Part shown: one piece after another, positions 7,884 through 16,094 of the stretch
How the letters are laid out: every line of letters starts with the position of its first letter
Position numbering within the stretch: position 1 is the stretch's first letter
Source of the DNA: Actinomycetes bacterium
GTDB taxonomy: Bacteria; Actinomycetota; Acidimicrobiia; Acidimicrobiales; Palsa-688
Reading direction: 5' to 3'
DNA: 32,524 nucleotides
Assembly (NCBI GenBank): GCA_021828475.1
Contig: JAJZIY010000036.1
Span: 1 to 32,524 of the forward strand
The notes under the pieces: generated by a model
What the model saw: only the letters and a program-made list of their open reading frames with translations
Told to the model about the DNA's origin: nothing
Database searches by the model: none
Translations under genes and position numbers: made by a program

Positions 7884-8800
7884 GACTGGGGCCCCGAGGC
7901 CGCCGCCACTGTGGCCTCCCTGAACACTTCGGAAAGGCGCCTGCGCCCGAAGGAGAACTGGGTCACCCGTCCTGCTGTCATGGCCGCCCTCAACACGTCG
8001 TCGCTGTCGACCCCGTCCTGGAGCACCAGTCGGGCGGCGCCACCGTGCATCTCCGACACGCTGACCCCAGCCAGGCCCTCGGCCCAGTTGCCGGTCCGTT
8101 CACCCTCGACCCGGACCACCAACCTGCGCTCCCCGCTCGTCGCCAGCTGGTCGACGGTCCCGGCTGCGACCAGGCGGCCGTGGTCGATGATGGTCACCTG
8201 CTCGCACAGGTCCTCGACCTGGTCGAGCTGGTGACTGCTCAAGAGCACGCAGCAGCCGGCCCGAGCCTGTTCGACCAGCACATGGCCGATGGCGTCGATG
8301 CCGATGGGATCCAGACCGGACAGGGGCTCGTCCAAGACCAGGACCTCCGGGTTGTGGACCAGCGCCGCAGCAAGCTGCACCCGCTGCTGGTTGCCGTGCG
8401 AGAGCGTCTCCACCTTGGAGCCGGCCCGCTCAGCGATGCCGAGGCGCTCGAGCCACCGGCCCGCCGCGGCTGAGGCGCCCCCTGCACTCAGGCCGTGCAG
8501 CCGTCCCAGGTATTCGACCTGCTCGCGCACGTACATGCCCGGGTAAAGGCCACGCTCCTCGGGCATGTACCCGAAGCGCCGGCGCTCGGCCTGGCCCACG
8601 GGCACACCGTTCCAGCGGACGCTCCCAGAATCGAGGTCCGTGAGACCGAAGATCGCCCGCATCGTGGTCGTCTTGCCTGCGCCGTTCGGCCCGAGGAACC
8701 CCGACACCTGGCCGGCAGCCACGTCGAAGGACAAGTCGTCCAGGGCCGTGACCGTGCCGTACTTGCGGCACAGGCCCCGGACTTCCAGCAGGCCGCTCAT
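7880..8800 (-). CDS. ABC exporter ATP-binding subunit (NatA-like)
   Basis: A 306-aa ABC ATPase. Walker A GPNGAGKT is at 37-44, the NatA-type segment MPEERGLYPGM near 79-89, signature LSHGNQQR at 133-140, Walker B VLVLDEP at about 153-159, and the switch His in SSH near 190. The C-terminal 70 residues are the accessory domain seen in NatA-type ATPases. It energises the permease encoded by the overlapping downstream gene. ATG 8800 is chosen because a GGAG ribosome-binding site precedes it and homology starts right there; the 50 codons further upstream are Pro/Gly/Arg-rich and not conserved-looking. Confidence 0.93.
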   Translation of the reverse strand: MSGLLEVRGLCRKYGTVTALDDLSFDVAAGQVSGFLGPNGAGKTTTMRAIFGLTDLDSGSVRWNGVPVGQAERRRFGYMPEERGLYPGMYVREQVEYLGRLHGLSAGGASAAAGRWLERLGIAERAGSKVETLSHGNQQRVQLAAALVHNPEVLVLDEPLSGLDPIGIDAIGHVLVEQARAGCCVLLSSHQLDQVEDLCEQVTIIDHGRLVAAGTVDQLATSGERRLVVRVEGERTGNWAEGLAGVSVSEMHGGAARLVLQDGVDSDDVLRAAMTAGRVTQFSFGRRRLSEVFREATVAAASGPQS

Positions 8801-9102
8801 CCAGCGGCTCCGAGGGGGCAGCGCAGGCCACCGACGTGGTGCCCCGCCCCCGCAAGGCTCTTCGTGGCGCGGTACAGCACCCCGGCCGCCGGGCACAACG
8901 GTACCCCGGCATGTACCCCCGCCCGGTGGGCTGGGCGCACGCACTCCCACCCACGGATGGCGGTAGCAAGGGTCACGGTCCTGGTTGGACCGTAGCTGCG
9001 CTGCCGTGCTCCGTCAACCGCGTCCGGGGCAACCACCACCGGAGCGCCCCTGCACCACCGGGTCCGTCCGTCATGGCGCTGCGGTGGCGGGCCGGCCAGT
9101 CT

Positions 9103-9122
9103 GCAATCCCCCGAGGGATTGC
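9103..9122. repeat. Hairpin with 8-bp perfect stem
   Basis: GCAATCCC (9103-9110), loop CCGA, then GGGATTGC (9115-9122). No T-run follows, so a simple intrinsic terminator is not indicated. Confidence 0.6.
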
Positions 9123-9201
9123 GGGTGCCCCCCCGGCGGGCGCCCTTTCACCGGGAAGCCAATTATGGCATCCATTCGTCTGTGGCAAATGCCACTTTCG
9201 A

Positions 9202-9217
9202 TGTGCCGGCCGGCACA
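9202..9217. promoter_or_regulatory. 16-bp perfect palindrome, operator-like
   Basis: TGTGCCGGCCGGCACA is a perfect two-fold symmetric site about 77 bp upstream of the small gene at 9294. Its symmetry and its location in the least GC-rich part of the gap suggest binding by a dimeric regulator. The regulator is not identifiable. Confidence 0.45.
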
Positions 9218-9293
9218 GTACATCATCGCGAAAGATCGCAGTTATCGTAATAAAGCGTGGAACAGATAGCCTTCGGTGACCGTTAATAGAGAC

Positions 9294-9467
9294 ATGACAA
9301 CCAAAGAGCACCTCATCTGCCTCATAGTCGGCCATCGCGCTTACGACCCCGAAGTGCTCGCTACGCGCCCGTGGGAAGACCCTGATTTCTACCAGTACAG
9401 CCAGGACGATTTCCGCGAGCCCAAATGCCTGCGTTGCGGGGAGCCCCTCGGCCAGGTGGCCGCCTGA
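9294..9467 (+). CDS. Small Cys/His protein, possible zinc-binding
   Basis: A 57-aa product from ATG 9294 (63 aa if GTG 9276 is used). It has one Cys followed by Gly-His (HLICLIVGHR), an acidic and aromatic middle (WEDPDFYQYSQDDF) and a C-terminal CLRCGEPLG. The C-x4-H...C-x2-C arrangement resembles the small zinc-ribbon-like proteins common in actinobacteria and phages (the pattern of DUF1660-type proteins), but I do not recognise the family. No strong ribosome-binding site precedes either start. It stands alone between a palindrome-rich region and a convergent flavoprotein gene that ends 6 bp away. Function unknown. Confidence 0.55.
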   Translation: MTTKEHLICLIVGHRAYDPEVLATRPWEDPDFYQYSQDDFREPKCLRCGEPLGQVAA

Positions 9468-9473
9468 GCTCGC

Positions 9474-11009
9474 TTAGGAGCCCTCGCAGGCGCTCTCGGC
9501 GACCTGTGCTCCGCTGAGCAGGTAGTCGACGACGTCCGCCGCCGTATAACTGCTCTTCGACTTCGTGAGCACCGGGAGGAAGGAAAGATCCTGGCCTATC
9601 GTCGCCACTGCCGGCTCCGTTGCGGAATCTCGGCGTCTTTGACCGAGCCCGATCGTCGCCAGGAGCCCATTGCACAGACATAACCTGCCTACCGTGTCCT
9701 CGGACTGCCCGCCCTTTCGCACGTAGTCCCTGACCGGCTCGGCCGGGCACCGGTAGCCGATCCGCCCGTCGGGCGTCCGGTAGGGAGTACGCAGGTACCC
9801 CAGGTCGCACACCCGCCTGCGGCCGGCAGCGACATCGCTGTCCGCGAGAGTGCCCGGGGCGGCGGCCAGTTTGAACGGGAAACCGGTCGGCGAGGCCCTC
9901 AGGTCGGACCGGACGTCGAGGGTGCCTGCGAGAGCCTGCTCGACGAGCTCCCGGCGCAGCTGAGGGTCGAGGTTGGACTCCTCGCACAGGGCGAACGCAG
10001 AGCCGATCTGGATCCCGGCCGCCCCCGTGCCCAGCGCCACAGCCAGGCATCCAGGGTTCGCCTGGCCGCCGGCAAGCCAGAACGGGAGGTCGAGCGCGCA
10101 CATCTTGGCCAGGTCGACGACGTCGCGGGGGCCGTAAACGGGCCGCCCGTCGCCGTCGACGACCAGCGCCCCACGCGGTCTGGCGCTGTGGCCCCCAGCA
10201 ACGTGGCCTTCGACCACGAAGCCGTCGGGCCTCGTCCTGGGGTCGCGCGCCAGGTAGGCCGCCAGCATGTTGGACGAGACGATGGCCAGGAACCGTGGCC
10301 GGGCAAGCTCCAGGGATGCACCGAGCACCGCTCCGGCATCGAACACGAGCCGCTGCGAAGCGTCGCTGGCGCCCTGTACCTCGATCGTGAGCTCTCCAGG
10401 TGCACCGGCGGCAAAAGCATCGAGGAGCGCAGGGATTTCCGTGGGTATGCCGGCCCCCATCATCACGTAGTCGACCCCGCCGAGCACGGCGCCGTAGAGA
10501 CCGGCCGGGGTGGCAGCCTGCAGCTTTTCCATGTAGTTGACACCGACAAGCCCGTCGTGGCCCTGCTTGGCAAGGAACACTTCGACGAAATTGGCGGCGA
10601 TCGCCAGCTCGGCCTCCGTGCGGCGCGGATCGAGCGTCACTTTCGGCAGCAGCCTGAACGCAGTCCTGGCCCCTATGCCGCCCTCCACGTAATAGCGGTC
10701 AAGGACGCGCTCGGCGACGCGAGGGAAGGGAAAGTGGCCGAGCGCCTGGCGGATGTGCCCACCCGGGTCGCCGAGCTGGAGACGGCGGGCCATCAGTGTG
10801 TCGAGTGCCACACCGGAGATGACACCGAGCTGTCCCGTCGAGGCGACGGCCCTGGCCAGGCGCCACCCGGACACTCCGACGCCCATCCCGCCCTGGATGA
10901 TCCACGGCAAGTCGCCCGGTGCCCGTGAGGTCCCGCCCTCACCGGCGGGACGGGGGTCGTGCGCTGAAGGATACCGGGGTACCTGCGAAGGCCGGCCCTC
11001 TCCTGTCAC
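9474..11009 (-). CDS. Nitronate monooxygenase / PfaD-like FMN oxidoreductase
   Basis: FMN-dependent TIM-barrel protein of the 2-nitropropane dioxygenase superfamily. The barrel starts with PWIIQGGMGVGVSGWRLA, continues with HDGLVGVNYMEKLQ and GVDYVMMGAGIPTEIP, and has the catalytic-type His in VVEGHVAGGHSARPRG and the phosphate-binding region LPFWLAGGQANPG. The family oxidises alkyl nitronates; PfaD/FabK-like relatives are enoyl reductases. The long C-terminal part carries five Cys (VCDLGYL, YRCPAEP, GRLCLCNG), a pattern of the PfaD-like branch. The frame is open to GTG 11177, but those first residues are low-complexity and a good -10 element (TATACT) lies inside them. I therefore take GTG 11009; homology begins only near 10905, so the start is uncertain. 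Confidence 0.8.
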   Translation of the reverse strand: MTGEGRPSQVPRYPSAHDPRPAGEGGTSRAPGDLPWIIQGGMGVGVSGWRLARAVASTGQLGVISGVALDTLMARRLQLGDPGGHIRQALGHFPFPRVAERVLDRYYVEGGIGARTAFRLLPKVTLDPRRTEAELAIAANFVEVFLAKQGHDGLVGVNYMEKLQAATPAGLYGAVLGGVDYVMMGAGIPTEIPALLDAFAAGAPGELTIEVQGASDASQRLVFDAGAVLGASLELARPRFLAIVSSNMLAAYLARDPRTRPDGFVVEGHVAGGHSARPRGALVVDGDGRPVYGPRDVVDLAKMCALDLPFWLAGGQANPGCLAVALGTGAAGIQIGSAFALCEESNLDPQLRRELVEQALAGTLDVRSDLRASPTGFPFKLAAAPGTLADSDVAAGRRRVCDLGYLRTPYRTPDGRIGYRCPAEPVRDYVRKGGQSEDTVGRLCLCNGLLATIGLGQRRRDSATEPAVATIGQDLSFLPVLTKSKSSYTAADVVDYLLSGAQVAESACEGS

Positions 11010-11143
11010 GGCCAGGCCGTCCCCTCGAACACCACGTGCCGGGCTGTTGTCGGTCAAGGGAGGGCTCGCCGGCGCACTTCGGCACCCGGCTGACGTGCTC
11101 TGTCGTCGCCCCGCCTCGGCGGCATGAACCTCACGGACCCGAG

Positions 11144-11170
11144 TATAGTCAGTGACTTCACATGTAGTGA
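11144..11170 (-). promoter_or_regulatory. Candidate promoter and operator of the flavoprotein gene
   Basis: Read on the minus strand, TATACT (11149-11144) is a strong -10 element. Just upstream lies TCACTACATGTGA (11170-11158), with arms TCAC/GTGA, in the -35/spacer zone where a repressor would act. No good -35 hexamer was found. The position upstream of GTG 11009 supports the shorter protein start. Confidence 0.35.
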
Positions 11171-11422
11171 GAGACACGACTTCGACCTCGCACTGGCGGG
11201 GGGTCGGCCCAGCCCGAGCCGGGTTGCGGCCGTGCCCGGGCCGGGACGGCTCGCGTCGGGGCTGCGACGGCGCTGCCCGAAGGCTCGTGCCTGGTCGTGC
11301 ATGCCCGGGTGCTGGCAGGGGGACACGACCTTGTTCGCGCCGGCCCGGTAGAGGCGGTCAGCGGTGTGGTCGTGCGCCGCCCGTAGCACGGCTTCCCGCT
11401 CAGGAGAGCGCCGTCAGGCGGC

Positions 11423-12952
11423 TCAGTCGGTCGCCTGGGGCGCATCGCTCCACGGCTCGCCGGGCGGGGGCTGAGCAGCAGCGGCGGTGGCGACGTCCTT
11501 GGGATAGTGCCGGGCGGCATGGAACAGGTAGACGGCACTGGCCGTGAGCGGTGCCAGCATGATCACGAACGTCCAGTACAGCCCGTTGGCCCCGCCCCCG
11601 AAGATGTTGACCGATACGGCCCCGAAGAGCAGCGGCGCCAGAGCCTGGGCCGCCGTCCTCACAAATGTGCGGACACCTTCGGCACGGCCCCACAACCAGG
11701 AGGGCACGATGTCGAGGCGGGCGGCATCTATCGGAGGGTTTTGCCCCGACAGGCCCATCGTGGCGATGACGATGTACGGCAGAGCGGCCAGGGCGCTATG
11801 GGTCATCAGGGCGGGCACCAGGAACACGACCGCAATGGAGGCTGCGACCGCCGCGACCATCGGCCGGCTCGACAACCGGCCCCTGCGCAGCAGAGTGTCG
11901 CCGAGCGGTCCCGCCACGACGACGCCGATCACGGCGCCCGAGCCCACCACGACGAGCAGCAGGTTGGCGACCACCGGGGAAATCCGGTAGTGACCGGAAA
12001 CGAACTCCACCCCGAACGTCTCGACTCCAGCGAGGAAGTAGTAGCCGCAGGCGCCGGAGATTATGAGCGCCACGTTGGTCCGCACCGCCAGCACCCAGCG
12101 GACGGCTCCGACGAAACCCATGTCCGGGCGCGCCCGGTCCACGAGGACCGGGTTGGGAAGGATGCCGCGCTCCAGTGCCAGGCGCTGAGCGTCGGTCATG
12201 CGCGCCTGTGCGGGGTCGGGAGCCGGCGCGGACGGCTGGCGGGCGGCAGCCTGCCAGGGGCGGGTGCCGGGCTCGGGCGCCAGGACGCCGCGCCCACCTC
12301 GTTCAGGCTCTTTCAGGCGCACCACTGCCCAGGCGAGAAAAGCGGTGGGGAAGGCCAGGATCAGGAACGCAGCCCGCCAGGACAGGGCCGCGATCTCCCC
12401 CGTCAGTGCGAAGCCGGCACCGGCGCCGAGCAACTCGCCGGTCAGGACGAAGCTGTAGATCTGGCCCCGCTCGCTCGATCTGAACCAATCCCCCACGAGC
12501 GAGGCGACCGTCGGGCCGGCGACCGCCGATACGGCACCCAGCGCCAGGCGGGAGACGAGCAACTGGTGGAACGACCCGGCGGTCGCGCTCCAGACCATGG
12601 CCACGCCCCACGTGAGCACTGCCCCACCGAGCAGCCAGGTCCTCCTGACCCGGTCGGCGAGGACACCGAAGGGCAGCGAGAACACGGCCGCAACCACAGA
12701 GGTGACCGCCACCAGTAGGCCGACGTCGGTGTTGCCGATGTGGAGGGAGCGGCGCAGCTCGATGGCCGCCGAACCGACGGTGGCCGTATCGGCGCTCGAC
12801 AGCGCCAGGACGGCGGCCAGCACCACGATGACGCGGGCCCGCTGCCTACCTCCGAGCATCGGCACGAGGTGCCGGCTGGGGGAGAAGAGGCCGCCCCCCT
12901 CGGCGCCACCGAGCGCCACCTGCGTCTCAGGTGTCCGCCGGGCGTCGCTCAC
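11423..12952 (-). CDS. MFS transporter, spinster-like
   Basis: Major facilitator of about 509 aa. Twelve hydrophobic segments are visible from about residue 37 onward. Motif-A-like GVLADRVRRTWLLGG follows TM2, and GAVSAVAGPTVASLVGDWF lies near TM4-5. A long cytoplasmic loop rich in Pro/Ala/Arg separates the two six-helix halves. The spinster branch exports lipids, sugars or drugs; substrate unknown here. GTG 12952 is chosen because GCGAGG lies 8 bases upstream and the codons before it are low-complexity; the frame is open to 13105. It is divergent from the second MFS gene with 328 bp between them. Confidence 0.85.
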   Translation of the reverse strand: MSDARRTPETQVALGGAEGGGLFSPSRHLVPMLGGRQRARVIVVLAAVLALSSADTATVGSAAIELRRSLHIGNTDVGLLVAVTSVVAAVFSLPFGVLADRVRRTWLLGGAVLTWGVAMVWSATAGSFHQLLVSRLALGAVSAVAGPTVASLVGDWFRSSERGQIYSFVLTGELLGAGAGFALTGEIAALSWRAAFLILAFPTAFLAWAVVRLKEPERGGRGVLAPEPGTRPWQAAARQPSAPAPDPAQARMTDAQRLALERGILPNPVLVDRARPDMGFVGAVRWVLAVRTNVALIISGACGYYFLAGVETFGVEFVSGHYRISPVVANLLLVVVGSGAVIGVVVAGPLGDTLLRRGRLSSRPMVAAVAASIAVVFLVPALMTHSALAALPYIVIATMGLSGQNPPIDAARLDIVPSWLWGRAEGVRTFVRTAAQALAPLLFGAVSVNIFGGGANGLYWTFVIMLAPLTASAVYLFHAARHYPKDVATAAAAQPPPGEPWSDAPQATD

Positions 12953-13280
12953 GTAACCATCCTCGCCCGCGCCGGGCGCTCCGCGTTGGCCCATTGTGCG
13001 CTGTCCTCGGACGGGTAGCGCTTCGCTGTCGATGGCCGGCCCGGGCGGGCGGCAGGCACCGGCCGCCACCGGCCGGAGCATCCCGAGGTCCTCGGGGCCC
13101 CGCATTGGTGACGAGTGTCACCCGGCATGGCGCGCACTGCATGACAGCAGCTCAGGGCGGCTGGATGGCCGGGAAGGCGCCGGGCGACGGGCCCCGGTGG
13201 TCGCTCGATCGAAGTCAAACCCTTACGTCAACGTCAGAGTTGACGGTAGTCTCCTCGACAGGCTTCACGCAGGAGGCAGG
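12953..13280. other. Divergent intergenic region between two MFS genes
   Basis: It contains the MerR-type promoter at 13222-13252 described separately. The rest (12953-13215) is GC-rich with open frames on both strands that look like antisense or read-through. No gene was seen. Confidence 0.6.
13222..13252 (+). promoter_or_regulatory. MerR-type promoter with spacer operator
   Basis: CTTACG (13222-13227) as -35 and TAGTCT (13247-13252) as -10 are 19 bp apart, the lengthened spacer typical of MerR-activated promoters. Between them lies the inverted repeat GTCAAC (13227-13232) / GTTGAC (13239-13244) with a 6-bp centre; the extended arms ACGTCAAC / GTTGACGG match in 7 of 8 positions. The promoter points at the DHA2 MFS gene starting at 13281, whose operon encodes a MerR protein, so autoregulation is likely. 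Confidence 0.65.
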
Positions 13281-15071
13281 ATGGCAGCAACGATGACCGG
13301 TGCGGGCAAGGCACCCGGCCGCGACACACACTACAAATGGATTGCCCTGTCCAACACGACGCTCGGCGTCCTGATGGTGACGATCAACCAGTCGATCTTG
13401 TTGATCTCGCTCCCCGACATCTTCGACGGGCTCAAGCTCAACCCGCTCACCCCCGGCAACACCTCCTACTTCTTGTGGGTGTTCATGGGCTTCATGCTGG
13501 TCACGGCCGTACTGGTGGTGAGCCTTGGGCGTGTGGGCGACATGTACGGCCGGGTCAAGATGTACAACTTGGGTTTCGCCGTGTTCACGGTGTTCTCGGT
13601 CCTGCTCTCAGCGACGTGGATGAGCGGGCAGGCGGGCGCCCTGTGGATCATCGTCATGCGGGTCGGCCAAGGCGTAGGTGGCGCCTTCCTCTTCGCCAAC
13701 TCGACAGCCATCCTGACCGACGCCTTCCCCATCGACGAGCGGGGCAAGGCCCTCGGGATCAACGGAATAGCCGCCGTGAGCGGTTCTTTCCTCGGCCTGA
13801 TCCTTGGCGGCGTGCTGGGCCCGTTGCAGTGGCACCTGGTGTTCCTGGTTTCGGTGCCGTTCGGCCTGTTCGGTACGGTCTGGGCCTACCTCAAGCTGCG
13901 GGACAACGGCATCCGGGTCAAGGCCAAGATCGACTGGGTCGGCAACGCCACCTTCGCGGTCGGCCTCATCGCCCTCCTGGTGGGCATCGTCTACTCCCTG
14001 CTCCCCTACGGTGGGCACCCGACCGGCTGGACCAACCCCTGGGTCCTGGCCGCCGTCTTCGGCGGGCTGGCCATCCTGGGCCTGTTCGTGTACATCGAGA
14101 CCAAGGTTCCCGAGCCCATGTTCCGCCTGGGCCTGTTCAGGCTGCGGGCGTTCACCGCCGGCAACATCGCCGGCCTGCTCGGTGCCCTCGGCCGGGGCGG
14201 CCTGCAGTTCATGCTCATCATCTGGCTCCAGGGCATCTGGCTGCCCCAGCACGGCTACAGCTTCGCCCAGACGCCACTGTGGGCAGGCATCTTCATGGTC
14301 CCGCTCACAGTCGGGTTCCTCGTCATGGGCCCGCTGTCCGGCATCCTGTCGGACCGCCTGGGAGCCCGGGGCCTGTCGACCGTCGGGCTGGTACTGAGCG
14401 GTGCCTCGTTCCTGCTGCTAGAGCTGCTCCCGATGAACTTCAGCTACGTATGGTTTGCCCTGCTCATCTTCCTGTTCGCCATCGGGATGGGCATGTTCTT
14501 CTCGCCCAACCAGGCGTCCGTGATGAACTCTCTGCCACCCGACCAGCGTGGCGCCGGTGCCGGCATGCTCAACACCTTCCAGAACTCGGCCCAGGTGCTC
14601 TCGATGGGGCTCTTCTTCACCATCGTGACGCTCGGCCTGGCTTCGGCGCTGCCGACGCACCTGTACGCGGGCCTCACCCATGCCGGCGTCTCGCCGTCGG
14701 CGGCAAGGCTGGTGGCAAACGAGCCCCCGATCGGCAGCCTCTTCTCGGCGTTCCTCGGTTTCAACCCGATCCAGCAGCTACTGGCCCCAACCGGGGCGCT
14801 CGCGCACCTCAGCCACAGCCAGGTGGCCTACCTGACGGGCCGTTCGTTCTTCCCCAGGCTGATAGCGCCGCCGTTCGCCAGAGGCCTCCACCTCGCCTTC
14901 GACTTCGCCGCCGGCGCAACGGCTATTGCCGTGGTGGCCAGCGCGCTGCGCGGCAAGCGCTACGTCCACAAGCCGGCTTCGCTCGGCCAGGAGCTGGCCG
15001 AGGGTGCGACCGAGAGTGCCGTGTCCACAGGGCTGGCCGAGGACATCGAGAACGAGGTCGTCGCAAGGTGA
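13281..15071 (+). CDS. DHA2-family (14-TM) MFS drug exporter
   Basis: A 596-aa proton-antiport efflux pump of the EmrB/QacA type. About fourteen hydrophobic helices are visible. Motif A GRVGDMYGRVKMYNLGF follows TM2; GQGVGGAFLFANSTAIL is in TM4; the antiporter motif C region is GSFLGLILGGVLGP in TM5. The C-terminal tail is acidic. It should expel hydrophobic or cationic drugs. AGGAGG (13271-13276) sits just before ATG 13281 and fixes the start; the frame runs further up to 12996 but crosses the promoter. The MerR gene overlaps its stop by 4 bp (GTGA), so transporter and regulator form one operon. Confidence 0.93.
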   Translation: MAATMTGAGKAPGRDTHYKWIALSNTTLGVLMVTINQSILLISLPDIFDGLKLNPLTPGNTSYFLWVFMGFMLVTAVLVVSLGRVGDMYGRVKMYNLGFAVFTVFSVLLSATWMSGQAGALWIIVMRVGQGVGGAFLFANSTAILTDAFPIDERGKALGINGIAAVSGSFLGLILGGVLGPLQWHLVFLVSVPFGLFGTVWAYLKLRDNGIRVKAKIDWVGNATFAVGLIALLVGIVYSLLPYGGHPTGWTNPWVLAAVFGGLAILGLFVYIETKVPEPMFRLGLFRLRAFTAGNIAGLLGALGRGGLQFMLIIWLQGIWLPQHGYSFAQTPLWAGIFMVPLTVGFLVMGPLSGILSDRLGARGLSTVGLVLSGASFLLLELLPMNFSYVWFALLIFLFAIGMGMFFSPNQASVMNSLPPDQRGAGAGMLNTFQNSAQVLSMGLFFTIVTLGLASALPTHLYAGLTHAGVSPSAARLVANEPPIGSLFSAFLGFNPIQQLLAPTGALAHLSHSQVAYLTGRSFFPRLIAPPFARGLHLAFDFAAGATAIAVVASALRGKRYVHKPASLGQELAEGATESAVSTGLAEDIENEVVAR

Positions 15072-15625
15072 CAGGGCGCAGTCCCGGCCCGAGGTCGCAG
15101 GCGCCTCCGGCCGGGGGCGCGGCTGCAGATGTGACCCCTGTGACCAGGCCCCCCGGTGAGCTGCTCAGCATCGGCGCTGCTGCCCAGCTCCTGGGCATCT
15201 CGGAGAGGGCGCTGCGGTACTACCAGCAGCTCGGCCTGGTCACGCCCTGCGGCACGACGCCAGGAGGGATGCGCCGCTACTCCGACGAGGACCTGGCCAG
15301 GGTCGCCCGCATACGCGAGCTGCAGAGCCTGCTCGGCCTCAACCTGGACGAGATCGCCGTCGTGCTGCGCAACGACGACCGTGCGGCCGAGATCAAGCAG
15401 CTCTACCACGACGAGCGCACGGGCGCAGACAAGCGCACCGAACTGGTACGCGAGTCCTTGCGGATGCAGGAGCAGCTGCGGGCGACGGTCGAGGCCAAGC
15501 GTGCGTCGCTGGACCAGTTCCTTGCAAGCGTCGACGAGCGCATCGCCCGGCTCGAGGGTGCGCTCGAACGTGAGGCAGGCAGCACAAGCAGAGCCACCGA
15601 CCGCACACATCAGCAGACCGGGTAA
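15068..15625 (+). CDS. MerR-family regulator of the MFS operon
   Basis: A 185-aa MerR-type activator. After a Pro/Ala-rich lead of about 30 residues the winged helix domain begins: LLSIGAAAQLLGISERALRYY (helix-turn-helix), the wing GLVTPCGTTPGGMRRYSDED, then LARVARIRELQSLLGLNLDEI. The C-terminal 80 residues form a charged dimerisation coiled coil (SLRMQEQLRATVEAKR...ERIARLE). No separate ligand-binding domain or C-terminal metal-binding Cys cluster is present, so drug-type or acyl-type sensing is more likely than metal sensing. GTG 15068 overlaps the MFS stop. It probably binds the inverted repeat at 13227-13244 and controls its own operon. Confidence 0.9.
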   Translation: MTGRSPGPRSQAPPAGGAAADVTPVTRPPGELLSIGAAAQLLGISERALRYYQQLGLVTPCGTTPGGMRRYSDEDLARVARIRELQSLLGLNLDEIAVVLRNDDRAAEIKQLYHDERTGADKRTELVRESLRMQEQLRATVEAKRASLDQFLASVDERIARLEGALEREAGSTSRATDRTHQQTG

Positions 15626-15637
15626 CACCCGCCGATG

Positions 15638-16016
15638 TCAAGGGCGCCCCGCGCCCGGCTGGGCCGCCGCGATACCCCTCTGAAGGGCTGCGTAAGTCGC
15701 CTCGACGAACGCCGCGCAGTCGATGCTGACGAGGTCGCCGTCGCCAAGGCGTTTGCTGCCCGGCACCCCATGGACGACGGCGTCGTTGAGGCTGGCACAG
15801 ATGACCCCGGGTACGGCCGGTCTGCCCAGGACGGGTGGTAGCCCAGGAAGGCAGGCCGCGCCCCCGCAGCGCTGACCCCGCCTGCCGCACCTCGTCGAGC
15901 TCCCTCGACCTGGTCCCGACCCTGGCCTCCCGGCGGACAGCCTCCAGCGTGCGGGCCACGACGCGCCCGGCTTCGCGCATCGCGGCCACCTGCTCCGCCG
16001 TCTTCAGCTGGACCAC
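15638..16016 (-). pseudogene. map: Methionine aminopeptidase remnant (frameshifted, deleted)
   Basis: GTG 16016 opens with the N-terminus of a type I methionine aminopeptidase (VQLKTAEQVAAMREAGRVVA, then RELDEV). Homology then jumps frame: near 15840 to a frame reading FLGYHPSW, and near 15800 to a third frame reading GVICASLNDAVVHGVPGS followed by LGDGDLVSIDCAAFVE. After that the text goes straight to ATYAALQRGIAAAQPGA and a stop at 15638. The stretch with the metal-binding GD(A) segment is missing, and so is the entire C-terminal half with its His and Glu ligands. Two frameshifts plus an internal and a terminal deletion make it non-functional. A working copy must exist elsewhere, since the enzyme is essential. 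Confidence 0.85.
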
Positions 16017-16094
16017 GGCGTCACCTCATCGCCGACCTGGGCCTCCGGGAGCAGGGGCACGGGCGGGCAGCCTCCTAACCCGTTTGCCGCGGCG

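Larger units (their letters stand above)
8801..9275. other. Divergent intergenic region rich in palindromes
   Basis: About 475 bp between the ABC ATPase start and the small plus-strand gene. The half near the ATPase is GC-rich and featureless. From about 9100 it holds a hairpin (9103-9122), a GC-rich imperfect stem (about 9123-9145), a short stem GTGGC-AAAT-GCCAC (9182-9195), a 16-bp perfect palindrome (9202-9217) and TTATCGTAATAA (9242-9253). The 9160-9260 stretch is clearly less GC-rich than its surroundings, as expected of a regulatory region. No gene was seen. Confidence 0.6.

Noticed and set aside
11124-11351. Plus-strand frame of 75 codons upstream of the flavoprotein gene
   Set aside because: No ribosome-binding site or motif, and it overlaps the presumed minus-strand promoter.
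13337-15067. Long plus-strand frame continuous with MerR (762 codons)
   Set aside because: Its first 577 codons are the wrong frame of the DHA2 transporter; only the part from GTG 15068 is MerR.
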